In this document: positions 21,289 to 33,600 of the stretch, piece by piece
Layout: the number at the start of each line of letters is the position of its first letter
Numbering within the stretch: position 1 is the stretch's first letter
Assembly: GCA_030272155.1 (NCBI GenBank)
Contig: CP126203.1
Location: forward strand, 4,904,501 to 4,968,500
Length of the DNA: 64,000 bases
Direction of reading: 5' to 3'
Source of the DNA: Tetradesmus obliquus
Taxonomy: Eukaryota > Chlorophyta > Chlorophyceae > Sphaeropleales > Scenedesmaceae
The notes under the pieces: generated by a model
Seen by the model: the letters and a program-made list of their open reading frames with translations, nothing else
Databases searched by the model: none
Told to the model about the DNA's origin: nothing
Made by a program: the position numbers and the translations under genes

Positions 21289-24200
21289 CTACTCCTTCAC
21301 GGCTGCGTACACATCCGGGTAGCGCACATCAAAGTAGCCCCACACACTATCTAGCGCCACCTTCACGCACGACTGCTTCGCGCCGTCACTCCCCAGGCCG
21401 CTCACACACGTCGGCTGCCCGCCAAAAGCATACACCCGCTCACCCACATGCGCGGTGTCAAACCTAAACCTCGCCTCCGGCAGGGGCGCCTTCATCACCC
21501 ACTCGTCCTGCGCCCAGCTGTACTCTTCAGCCTCATACATTGCAAACTCTGTGGCGCTGCCGTTGCTGGCCTCGCCACCCATTGCGATGAGCCGGCCGCC
21601 TGGCAGTGCCTCAGCAGCGAAATCGCCACGCGGGTGGTTCATAGAAGCTCGCGGCTGCCACGCGAGGTTGGCGGATGCAATGTCGAGTGCTTCCATAGAG
21701 CCTGTGAAGGCGCCATCAGGGCCCACACCGCCCAGCACCACCATGTACCTGTAGCCAGAAAAAAACACCTTCATGTGGTCAGCAGGGGCTGCTATGTGGA
21801 GCCTGTCAAGGCGCCATTGGCGCCCACACCACCCAGCACCACCATGTACCTGCAGGCACGGACACAGGACTAGGGTGTGTTGATACGGGGTGTGTTGAAT
21901 ATGGACAAGCACATGCGGCCATCAAGCTCCTCCATAGATGGCGACGTCTGGGCCCACGCCGCCCAGCACCACCATGTACATGTGGCCATGATAAGAAAAG
22001 TGTGTGTTGTCATAAATGGCAGAGCCACGTATGGCCAGCAAGGGCTGGGCATGGTGTGAAGGCGCCGTCGGGGCCCACTCCGCCCAGCACCACCTGCAGC
22101 CAAGAAAGCATGAATGCGTGGTTCAGGCTTTGAAAGGCCTTATGTGGTCAGCAAGAGCTGCTGCATGGAGCCAGTGAAGGCGCCATCGGCGCCCACGCCG
22201 CCCAGCACCACCATGTACCTGCAGCCAGAGAAATGAATGCATGTACGGGTTGTCATGATTTGAACAGCCATGCGGTCAGCAACAACTGCTGCGTGGAGCC
22301 TGTAAAAGCGCCGCCGGGGCCCACACCGCCCAGCACCACCATGTATCTGCAGCCAAGAAAGCATGAATGTGTGGATCAGGCTATGAACAGCCTCATGTGG
22401 TCAGCAAGAGCTGCTGCATGGAGCCTGTGAAGGCGCCGTCAGTACCCACAACACCTACACCCGCCCAACACCACCATGTACCTGCAGCCAAGGCGAGCAG
22501 GCAGGCGCACACAAATTGACCCAACAGGGTAAGGGGCTGTACATCACTGCTTCAAAAATGTGCCAAGAGGAAACAGCATCTGAGAAAGGCTGGGGGCCGA
22601 GCTGTCCAGTCTTGCAATGGGCACGCGTCCTGCTGCCCCCCCTCCTTTGATGCCCGCGCAGCTTACCTTGCTTTGCAGACTGCGCCAACTTGTCTGCATC
22701 TTACATCGTGGCGAAGCCCACCGGCCAGCCTGACAGCCCTCCCCAGCACCTGTCATGAAAGCGAGTGGCGCCGGTGGCAGTGGTACGAGCTGTTGAATGT
22801 CACACACAGGCCTAGGAAACCCCGCCCCCGCCCCGCTCACCTGTCATCAATCACGGCCACCAAGCTGGCTTACACTGCTGCTTACTGCCAACCCGTCTCT
22901 CTTTTGTCGCAGCATCACATGCAGCTAGGCATCACAGCAGCAGCCCTTCAACCCTGCCTGGCCTCCCGCCCACCTGTCATCAATCACTGCCGCCTCACAA
23001 TCGCCGCGCGCCAGCGTGAGGTTGGGCATCCTGCTGAAGGCATCAGCCCCAGGGTCGTATGCCTCCACACTGCCCAGCGTGTCTGCGTAGTCGGCCGACC
23101 AGCCGCCAGCCACCAGCAGCTTGCCGCCGATGGCAGCAGCGCAGCAGTCGGAGCGGGGATGCGCCAGCTTGGCTGCGGGGACAGGCAAAACAGGTCGCAA
23201 GGCAGTAGATGTAGAAGCAATGCAGACAGTCAGCAGTGGATCCGGGGTGCTATTCTGCTGGCCTACGCATGGCAGGAGGCACATCACTTGTACTAACCTC
23301 ACGCCCAGCTTGCAGCACCTGGCAGCAGCGCAGCATTCAGGAGCGTGGGTGCGCCGTCTTGGCAGCAGGCGAGGTGTGAGCGCAGTAGCAGGGGCAGAGG
23401 CAGGCGGGCAGCAGTGCTGCGGCCCAGGGCAGCACATGGCCATGCAGTGTGTCCAGCTTGTGGTTTAGCCGGCCGGCGTGGCAGTAGGCGCAGCACACTG
23501 ATGACAGCATCGTCTAAACGGTGTGCGTGCTACTGCTGCTGCTGCCGCTGTCGCTCACCCTTCATGGTCTGCCAGGTGTTGCTGGCCGGGTTGTAGCGCA
23601 TGACGCTGCCGCTCACGGCGTGGCGTGGTGCATCAGGTGCCTCGTAGGCAGCCATGCCTCCCACCACATACAGCTGCCCATCCAGCACAGCGCCACAGAA
23701 GCGGAACCTGCAAGAGTGCAGCCCGCACAGCAGCAGTGAGCATGGGGTGCTTGACGCATGTTCAGTGCTGCAGCTAGCTGGCAGCATTGGCTGCCGCTGC
23801 TGCTGCTGCTGATGGTGATGCAGTCCGACGAGTCAGGCTACTGCTGCTGGCGCATTCACGACTGCCACAAGACAAGGTGATCACCCAGCAGCTGCAGCCA
23901 GCTGCTCCTGCCTGCCCTGATGATGCTGCGCTGCCCAGCAAAGCCAGCGCAAAGCACACAGCCCCTTGCTGACTGCAGCAGCTCCAATTACAACAGTGCA
24001 AGCTCACATCCTTTGCTGCTGGTGCTGGTGCTGCTGCCGCTGCTGCTGTTGCTGCTGCTGCTGCCGCCTCACCGTGGCTCCGGCATGTCAGCCTGCTGGC
24101 TGCTGCTCTCCGTGAAGGTGTTGTACAGCACGGTGGCGTTGAGCACCAGCGGCACGGGCGGGTCACGCACTGCGTCACGCGCTGCTGTGGCGTTGCCCTC

Positions 24201-25065
24201 AGATGCCTCCACCTCCAGTGTGTTGGTGAGCCCGCCCAGCAGGTACACGCCGCTGCCGATGGGGAAGGCCTGCACAGGGCGTATCAAACAATGCGGTGAT
24301 GCATGAGTCACACACATTACGAAGATGTGCAGCCAAGGCACCCAACAGGTACACGCGGCCGCCAACAGGGCAGTACTGCATAGAATGGTTGTTCTTGTGC
24401 GACACAGTGCAGCCGAGGACAGCATGGCATGTTAGCTGGCGCAGGCACTGCTGGGCGCCGGCAATAGCCGCAGCTGCAGGGATGCCACTCCGCAAACATT
24501 CTGCACTGCGATGTAAGCTGCAAGTGACACAGCACACTGCCCAGACCTGCAACATGCATGTGCTGCTTGTGTATGCATCTGCCTTCAGCTCTGCGCGCAT
24601 GTCCTGCTGCTGGCTGTGCAGGCTGCCTGCCAGTGAGTTGTCAGCAGCTGAGCCAGCATGCACCCCAGCATGCAGCTGCCCACCCACCCTGTGGTCGCTG
24701 CGTGGGTAGAGCATGGGCTGCAAGCGCGCAAAGTAGCCCGTGCCTTGGAACAGGTGCGCTGCTTGGTAGCCAGCTGGCAGGCCCCTGGGGCTGGTGGCAA
24801 GGAATGCTGCTGTGCTGCTGCCCGTGCTGCTGCTGCCCTTGCGGGCCATCACTGAGGCGTAGATTGACAGCACCAGGGCCAGCAGCGAGATCAGCAGCGT
24901 GATCAAGGACAGCAGCAGCGGCAGGCTGCACCTCCTGCCAGTCTTGCTGGCAGTGGGAGCGCTGCGCTGCGTAGTTGCAGTACTGGACTGCTCGGGGGTA
25001 ATAATGTTCTCGACATCGAATGTCTCATATCTTTCAGCCTTGCCGTTCGGTCCGAGGCAGTCCAT
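21289..25065 (-). CDS. Membrane-anchored kelch-repeat protein
   Basis: Five exons, 25065-24688, 24269-24073, 23707-23559, 23172-22974 and 21748-21289, join in phase to 460 residues, ending in a TAG stop. Residues ~1-45 are polar (MDCLGPNGKAERYETF). A hydrophobic segment at ~47-70 (LPLLLSLITLLISLLALVLS) is a signal anchor with no cleavage site that I can see. The rest carries kelch blades with the double-glycine signature: GVYLLGG, GQLYVVGGMAAYE, GKLLVAGGWSADYAD, MVVLGGVGPDG, GRLIAMGGEASNG, ERVYAFGGQ. It probably forms a beta-propeller in the lumen or outside the cell, tethered by the N-terminal helix. Ligand and enzymatic role are unknown; galactose-oxidase-like copper residues were not identified. 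Several exon starts are duplicated in the introns. Confidence 0.82.
21748..22485 (-). repeat. Seven-copy array of acceptor plus exon 5' end in the kelch gene
   Basis: The last exon's start (AG|GTACATGGTGGTGCTGGG in sense, peptide YMVVLGGVGPDGAFTGS) is repeated with its upstream intron. Starts are near 21748 (used in my model), 21849, 21978 (AG lost), 22094, 22218, 22346 and 22481, spaced ~100-135 bases. The GGVGxDGAFTGS peptide is still recognisable in most copies. Intron sequence with GCATGAATG and AGCAAGA motifs is part of the unit. Smaller duplicates of two other kelch exon starts lie at ~24335-24385 (VGGRVYLLGAL) and ~23300-23360. Confidence 0.9.
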
Positions 25066-27063
25066 TGTGGCTGGGCTACCCCACTACAAAAAGGTGTAGC
25101 TGATACCAGCGTTTTTGGCTTTGACAACTATTGCTATGCCTAGAAGATGTGTTGTTCAACAGATAGGACACATATACATCAAGCGGCGCACAGCCAGCCG
25201 CAATGACACTGTCATTTCACAGTGAACCTGCTGTGGGCGAGTCATCGCCGCATGTTTGCAAGCCTGATCCTGCCCTTCGTGTCAGCGGCTGGAACGCGAA
25301 TTTACCAATGCTTTGGGGGCCACCTGGTCTGACAGAGTCCCAGAGCTTACAAATATTCCCATCATGCACTGAGCAGCAGAGCAGCACAGTTCAGCAAGGC
25401 AGCAGAGCAGAAGTGCAAATTCGTGTTACACTTGCAAGCCACAGCGTCAACAAATCATCCCAATAACCAATGTCGTTGGTTGTGTTGCAGTTAGCAGCAG
25501 GTCAGCACCATGCAACAGTTGCCTGGTGCATGCCGCAGCAGCAGCACCACCCGACACCTACAACTGTGGCAATGCAACAGCAAAAAAAACAATCGTGAGG
25601 AAAGGATATACTTGTATAAGGAAGCATGCCCTTTCACTTCCTTGCTCCATGGCTGGCATGGCTGAGGTAATATCAAACAGGGCCTGGTCTGCATACTGCA
25701 GAGCCAAAACACGAATAGCCCCATGCAGAACAGCCGGATGTGCTGCAGTGCATGCGCACCAGCGCTGCTGCTGCTTGCTGCGAGAAGTACTGCTGTCGTT
25801 GCACACATGCAACAGCAGCACCTTGCACACCAGCGCCACCCACAGGGGGTGCTACCCCGGCACAACACCAGCACCCAGACATCCGCCAACACAGCCCCCT
25901 CAGCGAAGTACACACCCCACCCCAAACCCAGCAGCATCTGAACGCAGCACTGCCAGTAACAGCTGGCTGAGTTCAAGCCGCCACCTGGCTGCAGCGGCAC
26001 TGCCTCACCTTGCAAAGGAGTGAGCAGCAGGGCCATCACAGCCACGCAGCGCTGCAGCGCCTAGGCGTCACTGGACACTGCAGCTACACGCTTGCTGCCG
26101 CAGCCAGGCACGGCAGCAGCCATCCTACTCTCTAAAGTACAGAAGGGGGCCGCAGCAGCTGCTGCGCGCCACAGCACACCACACGCAACACACCCAAAAA
26201 ATAGACCTGCGGCAGCTGCTTGCTTGCATGGCAACGCCACGCGCAGGCAACCTTCAGCAGCAGCAGCCACACAAACCATACACAGCAGTTGGTGCAACAA
26301 CGGACGGGGCTGTGCCGCACCAGTGTGCCGGTGAATGGCACCACACACATGCTGCTACACAGTCCTCACGCCCATGCATCGCGCTGCTGCTGCTGCTGCT
26401 GCTGCTGCACCAGCACCTCAACCACAGCCGTGCTGAGAGTGGCACGCTGCAGCTGTGCCAATGAGGTGGCCGGCAGCTGTGTCCGCCGCAGCACCAGCTG
26501 TGGCTTCATCTGCTGCTGTACAGCCTGCAGGCCATGCGCCTGCCCCCTGCTGCTGCTGCTGTACAGCCTGCAGGCCATGCGCCTGCCCCCTGCTGCTGCT
26601 GCTGCTGCTGTACAGCCTGCAGGCCATGCGCCTGCCCCCTGCTGCTGCTGCTGCTGCTGCCAGTCCAACATAACGCCTGCAGCCACAGCAGCGCACTGCT
26701 GCAGCAGCAGACCAACTCCAGAACAACTCTCATCCTCACTCAAACACCAGCAGAACTAACTTGCATGCATGCTTGCATGCCGCTGGCCTGGCCAGCAGGC
26801 AGGCGCAGGCGACACACCCCAGGCCATGCCTGGCCATGCTGTAGCAGCCTGCGCGCGAGCCCACCCAGGCAGCTGCTCAGCCCAGCTGTGCACCCTGGCA
26901 GTCCTGCAGCAGCCTGCGCAAGGCCACCCACAGCAGCCGCGCCTCAGTCCAGCGCCACTGTGCAGCAGCTGGCCCCAGCCCCACCCAGCAGCAGCAGCAG
27001 CTGCTCGATCCAGCGCCAGGATGCCAAAGGCTGCCACGGCATCCACAGACACCAACTGGCCAC

Positions 27064-27102
<39 letters not shown>

Positions 27103-27114
27103 CCTCAGCCTGCC
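25066..27114. other. Intergenic: kelch promoter side and ferrochelatase 3' side
   Basis: No gene is supported here. The part near 25066 should hold the kelch promoter. The part near 27114 holds the ferrochelatase 3' region with tandem repeats and copies of its coding end. Open frames on both strands are low-complexity by-products of CTG/CAG-rich DNA. Confidence 0.5.
26510..26662. repeat. Tandem repeat of ~43-49 bp, three units
   Basis: Three copies of TACAGCCTGCAGGCCATGCG plus CCTGCCCC begin at ~26519, 26562 and 26611, separated by variable (CTG)n. Unit length grows with the number of CTG triplets (three, then five or six). Confidence 0.9.
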
Positions 27115-27115
27115 T
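26935..27115 (-). repeat. Partial copies of the ferrochelatase coding end in its 3' flank
   Basis: The sequence around the stop (plus strand CTCAGTCCAGCGCCAGGATG at 27114) recurs in part at ~26942-26960 (CCTCAGTCCAGCGCCACTG) and ~27005-27024 (GATCCAGCGCCAGGATG). This mirrors the ClpB terminal copies. A (CAG)n tract lies between. Confidence 0.65.
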
Positions 27116-30100
27116 CAGTCCAGCGCCAGGATGTTGTTGAGGAAGGACTGGCCCGTGGTGGCCTCCAGCAGCAGGATCACGATGATGGCCACCATGGCGA
27201 TGCGCCCGTTCCAGGTCTCTGCGGACTTGGTCCAGCCCCAGGACCAGGGCTCCACGGGGGCGGGCAGCGTGCGGCGGTCACGGTCGTACGCAGACAGCAG
27301 CGTGTCCAGGTCGCCTGGGGAGCAGAGCAGCGAGGCAATGCAGCACAACAAGGACAAAAGCATTGGGCGGGGAGCCAAAAGTGGGCGCAACTGCGCTCAG
27401 CAGGTGTATAACAAGCGGACGCAGGGCGTCAGTGCAAGCATACACAGGCAGCTACCAGCAGCTGCAGTACGCAGCAGCAAAAGGTAAGCCCGTCCATACA
27501 GCACAAATCAGCCACGAACACTGCAATGCCTGCTGCTGCCGCCGCTGCTGCTTGCCCTGCAACTACGAGAGCTGTCAAACACTACTGACTGACGAACAGC
27601 AACCGCCTGGCCCATTGCTAAAGTTGCCAACACCCTCACACCGCCCGCTGCTGCTGCTGCCTGCTGCTGCTGCAACTGCATTCTGCTGCTGCTGCTTGCC
27701 ACCCACCCATGGGCACCAGCGTGTTGCCGCTGGGCGCGCCGGCTATCACGCCAACGTACGGCAGCGCCTCCACCACCGCGTCAGCCAGGTCCTCGATGAA
27801 GCGCGCGTTGGTGTTCAGCGCAGGCACGCGGCCCCACTTCTTGACCCCGCTCTCCAGCGCCAGCTCCTTGTACTCCATGTCAATCTCCTCCAGCGTCTCA
27901 ATGTGCTCGCTCACAAAGCTGATGGGCACCGCCAGCAGGCTGTGCACGCCGCGCGCACCCAGCTCCCTGCAGAGGCGAGCAGGCAGGCGGGTGAGCATGA
28001 TGTTGCACTGTGCTTGTGCAAATTCGGCTTCCAGCAGCACTCACTGCACATGCAGGCTGGCGCTAGGTGAGGTTAGCGCAGGCAGAGAAGAGGAGACGAA
28101 GAGCAGAGCGCGCACTGACACATGCTGGCTTTGTGTGCTGACTGCCCAGGGTTTGATGGCCCCAGCAGCGTGCTGCCTTACGTGCGCCAGCGCCGAACCT
28201 GCTGCAGGGGGCTCTTTCATCTTGCATGCTGCTTATGCTGCTGCTGCGGGTCAGGACTGCAACCCATACAGGGACAACGGCAGCAGCCTGCTGCATAGTG
28301 CCCTGCAGACTGCCAAGCAAACGCTGACAATGCATGGCCTAACAGACGGCGACGCAGTAGGGGCTGCAGACTGCTGCACATTCATCACGGCTGCACGACA
28401 TGTGCAACTGTCTACAACCAAAGCTGGCCCCACATCCTGCTCCGCTGCTGTTGCTGCTGCGACCTATCAACCCCTGCCTCTGCCTCTGCTGCTGCTGTTG
28501 CTGCTGCCGCCGCCGCCGCACCTGATGCTGTCGTCAGTATAAGGCTGCAGCCACTCCACGGGCCCCACGCGGCTCTGGTAGGCCAGCGTGTGCTCGTTGC
28601 CCCTGCCCCTGCGTGTCAGCTCTGCCATGATCAGTGCCACGCACTCCTCCATCTCCTCCTTGTAGGGGTCCCCTGCCTCCTCCACATACGACTTGGGCAC
28701 GCCGTGCGCGCTGAAGAACACGTTCACCTGAGTCAATGGTGGCAGGGCCGGCAGACAGGCGGCAATGTGCGAAAGTGTCAACAATTCAGCACAAGAGTCG
28801 GCGCGCTGCAGAACACGTTTACTTGCCGAGTGCGAGAGGCGGCAGCGGCAGCAGCAGCAGCAGACCGCATGATGCAGGATGCAACACGTGCGCCAGCATA
28901 CGCGTCAGCTGAGGATTATGACTAGTGAACCGGCAGCCAGGTGCATTGCAAGCAGGGCAGACAGCTGTGCAGCCAGCCAGCCATACGGCAGGCGATGCCG
29001 GTACATGCACGTGCTAACAGCAGCAGGCAGCACCGCGTGATGCTGCGGGACCAACTGACACACACAGCAGCGGAAGCCGCTGCACCGTGCCTTTGGAGGT
29101 GCTGCAACCAGCCACCATGGCCCCAGCCACTGCTGTGGCCCAAGTACACTGTGTTGTGCCGCACTGGAGACTCGCAAGCCCCACAGCATGTCGCTGCTGG
29201 ACGCGACACATTCCAAACCCTAATTAGCGCATGCTGCTGCTGCCAGTTTGTGCCTGAGCTACAAGACAGAGTCTGCCCAACCGCTATTACCCATTATTCC
29301 CTCTCCCTAACATCTGTACCAGGCTAGGCGCAAACCCTGTTGACAACCCCGCACCCCGCTGCTGAGCAAACAAACAGCACCCCTCTCACCTGCTCCGGCT
29401 GCTCAAACTTGTCCAGCTCCGCCTCTATGAGGTCCACCATGGCGCCCACATAGCCCGGCCGCTGGTACCAGCTGGGAATGACGGTGTGCTTCAGGTTGCT
29501 CAGCACGGGGTCGCTCTTAAACAGGTGCTCCAGCAGGCGCAGGCTGCTGCCCGAGGTGGAGATGGAGAACTGCGGGTACAGCGGCAGGATGACCAGGTTG
29601 CTGATGCCGTCGCGCACCACGTGCTGCAGCGCCTCCTCAGTGTAGGGGTGCCAGTAGCGCATGGCCACGTACACCTCCGCATCCAGGCCGCGGCCCTTCA
29701 GTGCTGCAGCAAGCGCAGCAGCCTGCTCATCTGTGATGCGCCGCAGCGGCGACCCGCCACCTATTGCTGCATAGCCCTCGCTTGACTTGGGAGAGCGAAG
29801 CGTGGCAATGATGTTTGCCAGGACTGGCTGCAGAAACCGGAGTGCTGAGGGCAGCCGGATGATGTCTGGGTCAGCAAACAGGTTGTACAGGAAGGGGCGT
29901 ACATCTGCCAGCGACTCTGGCCCGCCCAGGTTGAGCAGCAGCACGCCATTCTTCGCCTGTGGAGGCGAATCAACTCTGCTTATTTGCCCGGCACCATGCT
30001 GCTGCTGATCGCGCGGTGCGATAGGGCGTGGCGAGCTGAGTGCTGCAGCCTGCACTCTAGGCACCCGCTGCTGCTGCTGCTGGCCCAGGCTGCTGCATTG

Positions 30101-30297
30101 TCGTTGCCTGCAAGTAAAAAATGACATCATAATATGAGCCTCAGCTGCGATCATGCTTCTGGCTGGCATGGTTTCTGCCTCTGCTTCTCTCACCTCAAGC
30201 GGTGGCCAGCAAGCTCCTGAGTTGCTGCTGCCTCTCGCCGCCTCCCACTGCTACTGCTAGTTCCTAACTGTGAGCAGGAACGGCTGTTCAAAAACAT
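27115..30297 (-). CDS. hemH: Ferrochelatase, plastid type with C-terminal CAB-like helix
   Basis: Inserts Fe2+ into protoporphyrin IX, the last step of heme synthesis, probably in the chloroplast. Exons 30297-30194, 30107-29390, 28727-28522, 27966-27707 and 27314-27115 join in phase to 495 residues, matching plant and algal enzymes. Landmarks: [12 protein letters not shown] near residue 75, [13 protein letters not shown], the active-site histidine in [12 protein letters not shown], and the metal-site glutamate region [17 protein letters not shown]. The tail [18 protein letters not shown] is the chlorophyll a/b-binding-like segment found in photosynthetic ferrochelatases. I chose the ATG at 30297 because its Ser/Arg-rich exon splices in frame and gives a transit-peptide-like leader ending near VQAAAL. 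An unspliced start at 30169 is the alternative. The gene is head-to-head with the TCF25-like gene. Confidence 0.95.
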
Positions 30298-30660
30298 TTC
30301 GGCATGTGCAGGCGCCTCAAGCCAGCATTCACTACCACACACGCGTCCCCCTGTCTATGCGTCAAGCATGAACCGCATTGTTTAATGTGATAATTTTTCC
30401 AATTCCAACCTATCGAGAGTGCAGCGGCATGGCAAGGCATTCGCTTGAAAGCTGCGATAGAGCCATGCTGTCACACATGTGTTACAGAACAAGTGGACCG
30501 CAGAAAGCAAATTACTGGCTGTGAGCTGCTCGATATTCATGACGACTGGCGAAACCGGGCGTTTGTTGCCTGCCTATTGATTGCATCGTGACTAGCTGCT
30601 GTGCAGCACTTCGGCACCAGCCCATCACCAAACCCACAAGCTTGCATTTGCTCAAAAAAG
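30298..30660. promoter_or_regulatory. Shared 363-bp head-to-head promoter region
   Basis: This is the only sequence between the ferrochelatase ATG (minus strand, 30297) and the TCF25-like ATG (plus strand, 30661), so both 5' UTRs and promoters must fit here. It is noticeably more AT-rich than the flanks, with TTTAATGTGATAATTTTTCC near 30379. No confident TATA box or named element was identified. Confidence 0.6.
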
Positions 30661-33600
30661 ATGGCTGCACGTCACATTAAAAGGATGCAGGAGCAGCTGG
30701 GGGTGAAACAGGAGCCAGCTGCAGAGCTTGATACAGATGAAGAGACAGAGGAGGAGGAGGCACCAGCAGCACCAAAGTTCAACCCTTTTGACCTGCTGAC
30801 TGATGATGAGGTGAGACTCTGATGGTATGGCTGTCTGTGGTGGTGCTTTTTTGATGCCCAACACAGCTGAGCAGCAGTGCTGCATGCTCCACAGCAGTAA
30901 CCGCGCAAACTGACGCTAAGCTTCCATGTAGAAGTTGGTTGTGATGCGTTTCAAGTATGGCATGTGCTGCCTGCAGGATGCCGCACCTGCTTCAGATGAA
31001 GCGCAATCAGATGAAGCAGAGGAGCAGCAACAGCAGCAGCAGCAGCCTGTGCAGCTGCCACAGCCTGCAAGTGCCAGCAGCACCGGCAGCAACGCCAGCA
31101 AGAAAAAGAAGACAAAGCAAAAGAAGAAGCAAGCGGGCAAGCAGAAAGCAGCAGCAGCAGCAGGTGCTGCAGACAGTGGCCCGGAGCAGCAGCAAGACGA
31201 GGAGGACATAGACGCGCTGCTGCAGCAGCTCAACATGGCGCCAGCAGCAGCAGCAGCGGCAGCTGCCCAGCAACCAGCCAGCACAGCAGCCGACGCCAGC
31301 AGCAGCAGCAGCAGCGCCGTGAAGCAGCTGCCGCCGCTGCTGGGCGTGGATCCGCGGCGCATACGGGGCGATGCTGAGCTGCGGCGCATGTTTGGCGCGG
31401 GCGTGGTGCACGCTGTAGACAGGGAGCAGGCGGGTGAGCGGCTGGCGGTGTGTGGTGTGTGCTGCAGGGCAGGGCAGGGCAGGGGGCGCAGGGGGTACGC
31501 AGCTGTGCATGCGGCAGCAATGGCACTGCAGGAGCATGCATGGAGGTCTCAGCGGACAGCATCTAGCAGAAACTGAGCTGTATGCTCCTGCGTGGGGCCA
31601 AAAACAAAAACCCCTCCCCCTCCTGGCGGCTGTAGGGGGCGCGGCTGTGCATGCGGCCGCAGTAGCTCTGCAGGAGTGTAGACGCCGAAGGCAGCGGGCA
31701 GCAGTCGCATGAACCGTGAGCAGGCAGTGATGTTCAGTCATCGGCATCCGCTGGCGACCGCTGCCAGCTCATTTGCGTGGCGTTGCAGACCTGCTGACAG
31801 CGCGAGTGCACTCAAATGCAGTTGTGTCATGGCAGCCTGTACGCGCTCTACCGACACAAACACACGCTCATTCATGCCTGCACGGCGCCTCTCCCCTTCC
31901 TGCAAGCAGGTGGTGACCGGCGGGGGCGTGGCGGCGGCGCCACTGCGTCTGCGCGCGCTGCTGTGCGGCGGCGGCAGCTCAAGAAGTGCCTGCTGGTCAC
32001 GCCCGCTGAGCACTGGCCCAACGTGGACTCGGGCATCAGCATGAGCCAGACTGGTGTGTAATTGGATGTGTGGCTGCTGTGCGGCAACTTGTTTGAGCAT
32101 CTGAGCAGGCATGGCGGAGTGCATTGCTGGCCCATGGGCAGCCTGGAAAAGGCAGCAGGTATGCAGTGGCAGAGCTGCAGCAGAGCAGCGCAGGATGCTG
32201 GGGCCCGAGTGCTGCGTCCGTGCATGCGCAGTGTTCTGCATGTGCGTATGTGTGTAGCCGAGCACTGGCCTAATGTGGACTCGGGCATCAGCATGAGCCA
32301 GGCCGGTGCGTGCAGCAGTGTAGGGTTGGTGACAGCTGGACCGGGGCGTGGCTGTATGCATGCGTGCCTGATGAGCACTGGCCTATTCTGGACTCGGGCA
32401 TCAGCATGAGCCAGCCGGTCCATGGTTGCGCGGAGGGGGGCTGGCAGACACATTGCAGTTTGGAAGCATGCCTGCATGATAGCAACATGAAGTGGATTCG
32501 GGCATCAGCATGAGCCCGGCCGGTGCGTCCAGTGGGAGGCGTGCAGTGGGAGGCTGGTTGCGTTTAAGAGCTTGGCATGCAAGCAGGCTGCCATCAAATA
32601 TCTTCGGCAGTTTGTGCCTACTGTGGCTGCTATGCTTGGGGTGCCGCGTCCTGCGCGTGCATGCGCGTGGGCAAATGGAGCTGCAGGCAATGCCTGAGAG
32701 AATGTTGTGCGATGCGGCAGACCTCCCAGCAGTGCGCAAGCCACCTGCCAACGCAGCTGCGGCTTGCTTCCTGCATGTGACTTCACTGCCTGCATGCCTG
32801 CCTGCTGCCACCTGCAGGCTCTGCGCCTGACGGCAGCCCGCTGTTCTGCTACGTCTGGTCGCCCAACTACGCTGCCGCGCAGCGCGTGTTTGAGCAGGCG
32901 CAGGCCAGCTATGACCCGAATGCGGTGGCTGCTGTGCTGCACCAGTTCCCCTACCACGTGGACAGCCTGCTGGCCATGAACGAGCTCTACAGGAGCATGG
33001 GCGAGGCACAGGTGGGGCTGCACCATTGATTCCGCCTTCTCTCTGCTTGCTGTACTGATTGCATGCACTTGCACGGTATGTGCTGTGCTGTGCTGCTGCG
33101 CGCCTGGCAGGCCGCGGAAGACCTGTTACAGTGCATCACGATCAGTTACGTTTGCGCGTCTGCCCTGTCACCTCAAACACACCTGACAGGCTGCGGAAAA
33201 CCTGCTGCACCGTGTGCTGTTGCGCTGGAGGCGGCCTGCTTCCTGTGCTGCATGTGTGTCATGCCTACCGCGCTGCTGTGCTACCCCCTGGCCCAGGCTG
33301 CGGAGGACCTGCTGCACTGCTTTCAAACCAGTGTGCCTTGTGGACTTACCTGTAATGATCCTGACAAACCAACAATGTGCCTTGCGTGACTGCCCTGCAG
33401 CCCAAATACACCTGTGACCCCAACTACACCAGGCTGCGGAGGACCTGCTGCACCGCGCGCTGTTTACGCCTTCATTCTGCTTGGTGTGCTCTGACATCAA
33501 ACGCCTGCTGTGCTGCTGTGTTGTCCCCTGCTCCAGGCTGCGGATGACCTGCTGCACCGCGCGCTGTTTACGCCTTCATTCTGCACCACTGTTCGCGGTG

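Noticed and set aside
25491-26045. Open frames of ~165-184 codons on both strands between kelch and ferrochelatase genes
   Set aside because: Composition is Cys/Ala/Leu-rich on either strand, as expected from GCTG-rich DNA, with no motif or exon structure.
26534-27487. 317-codon open frame on the plus strand
   Set aside because: It overlaps the ferrochelatase terminal exon in antisense and is composed of Gln/Ser/Ala runs from CAG repeats.
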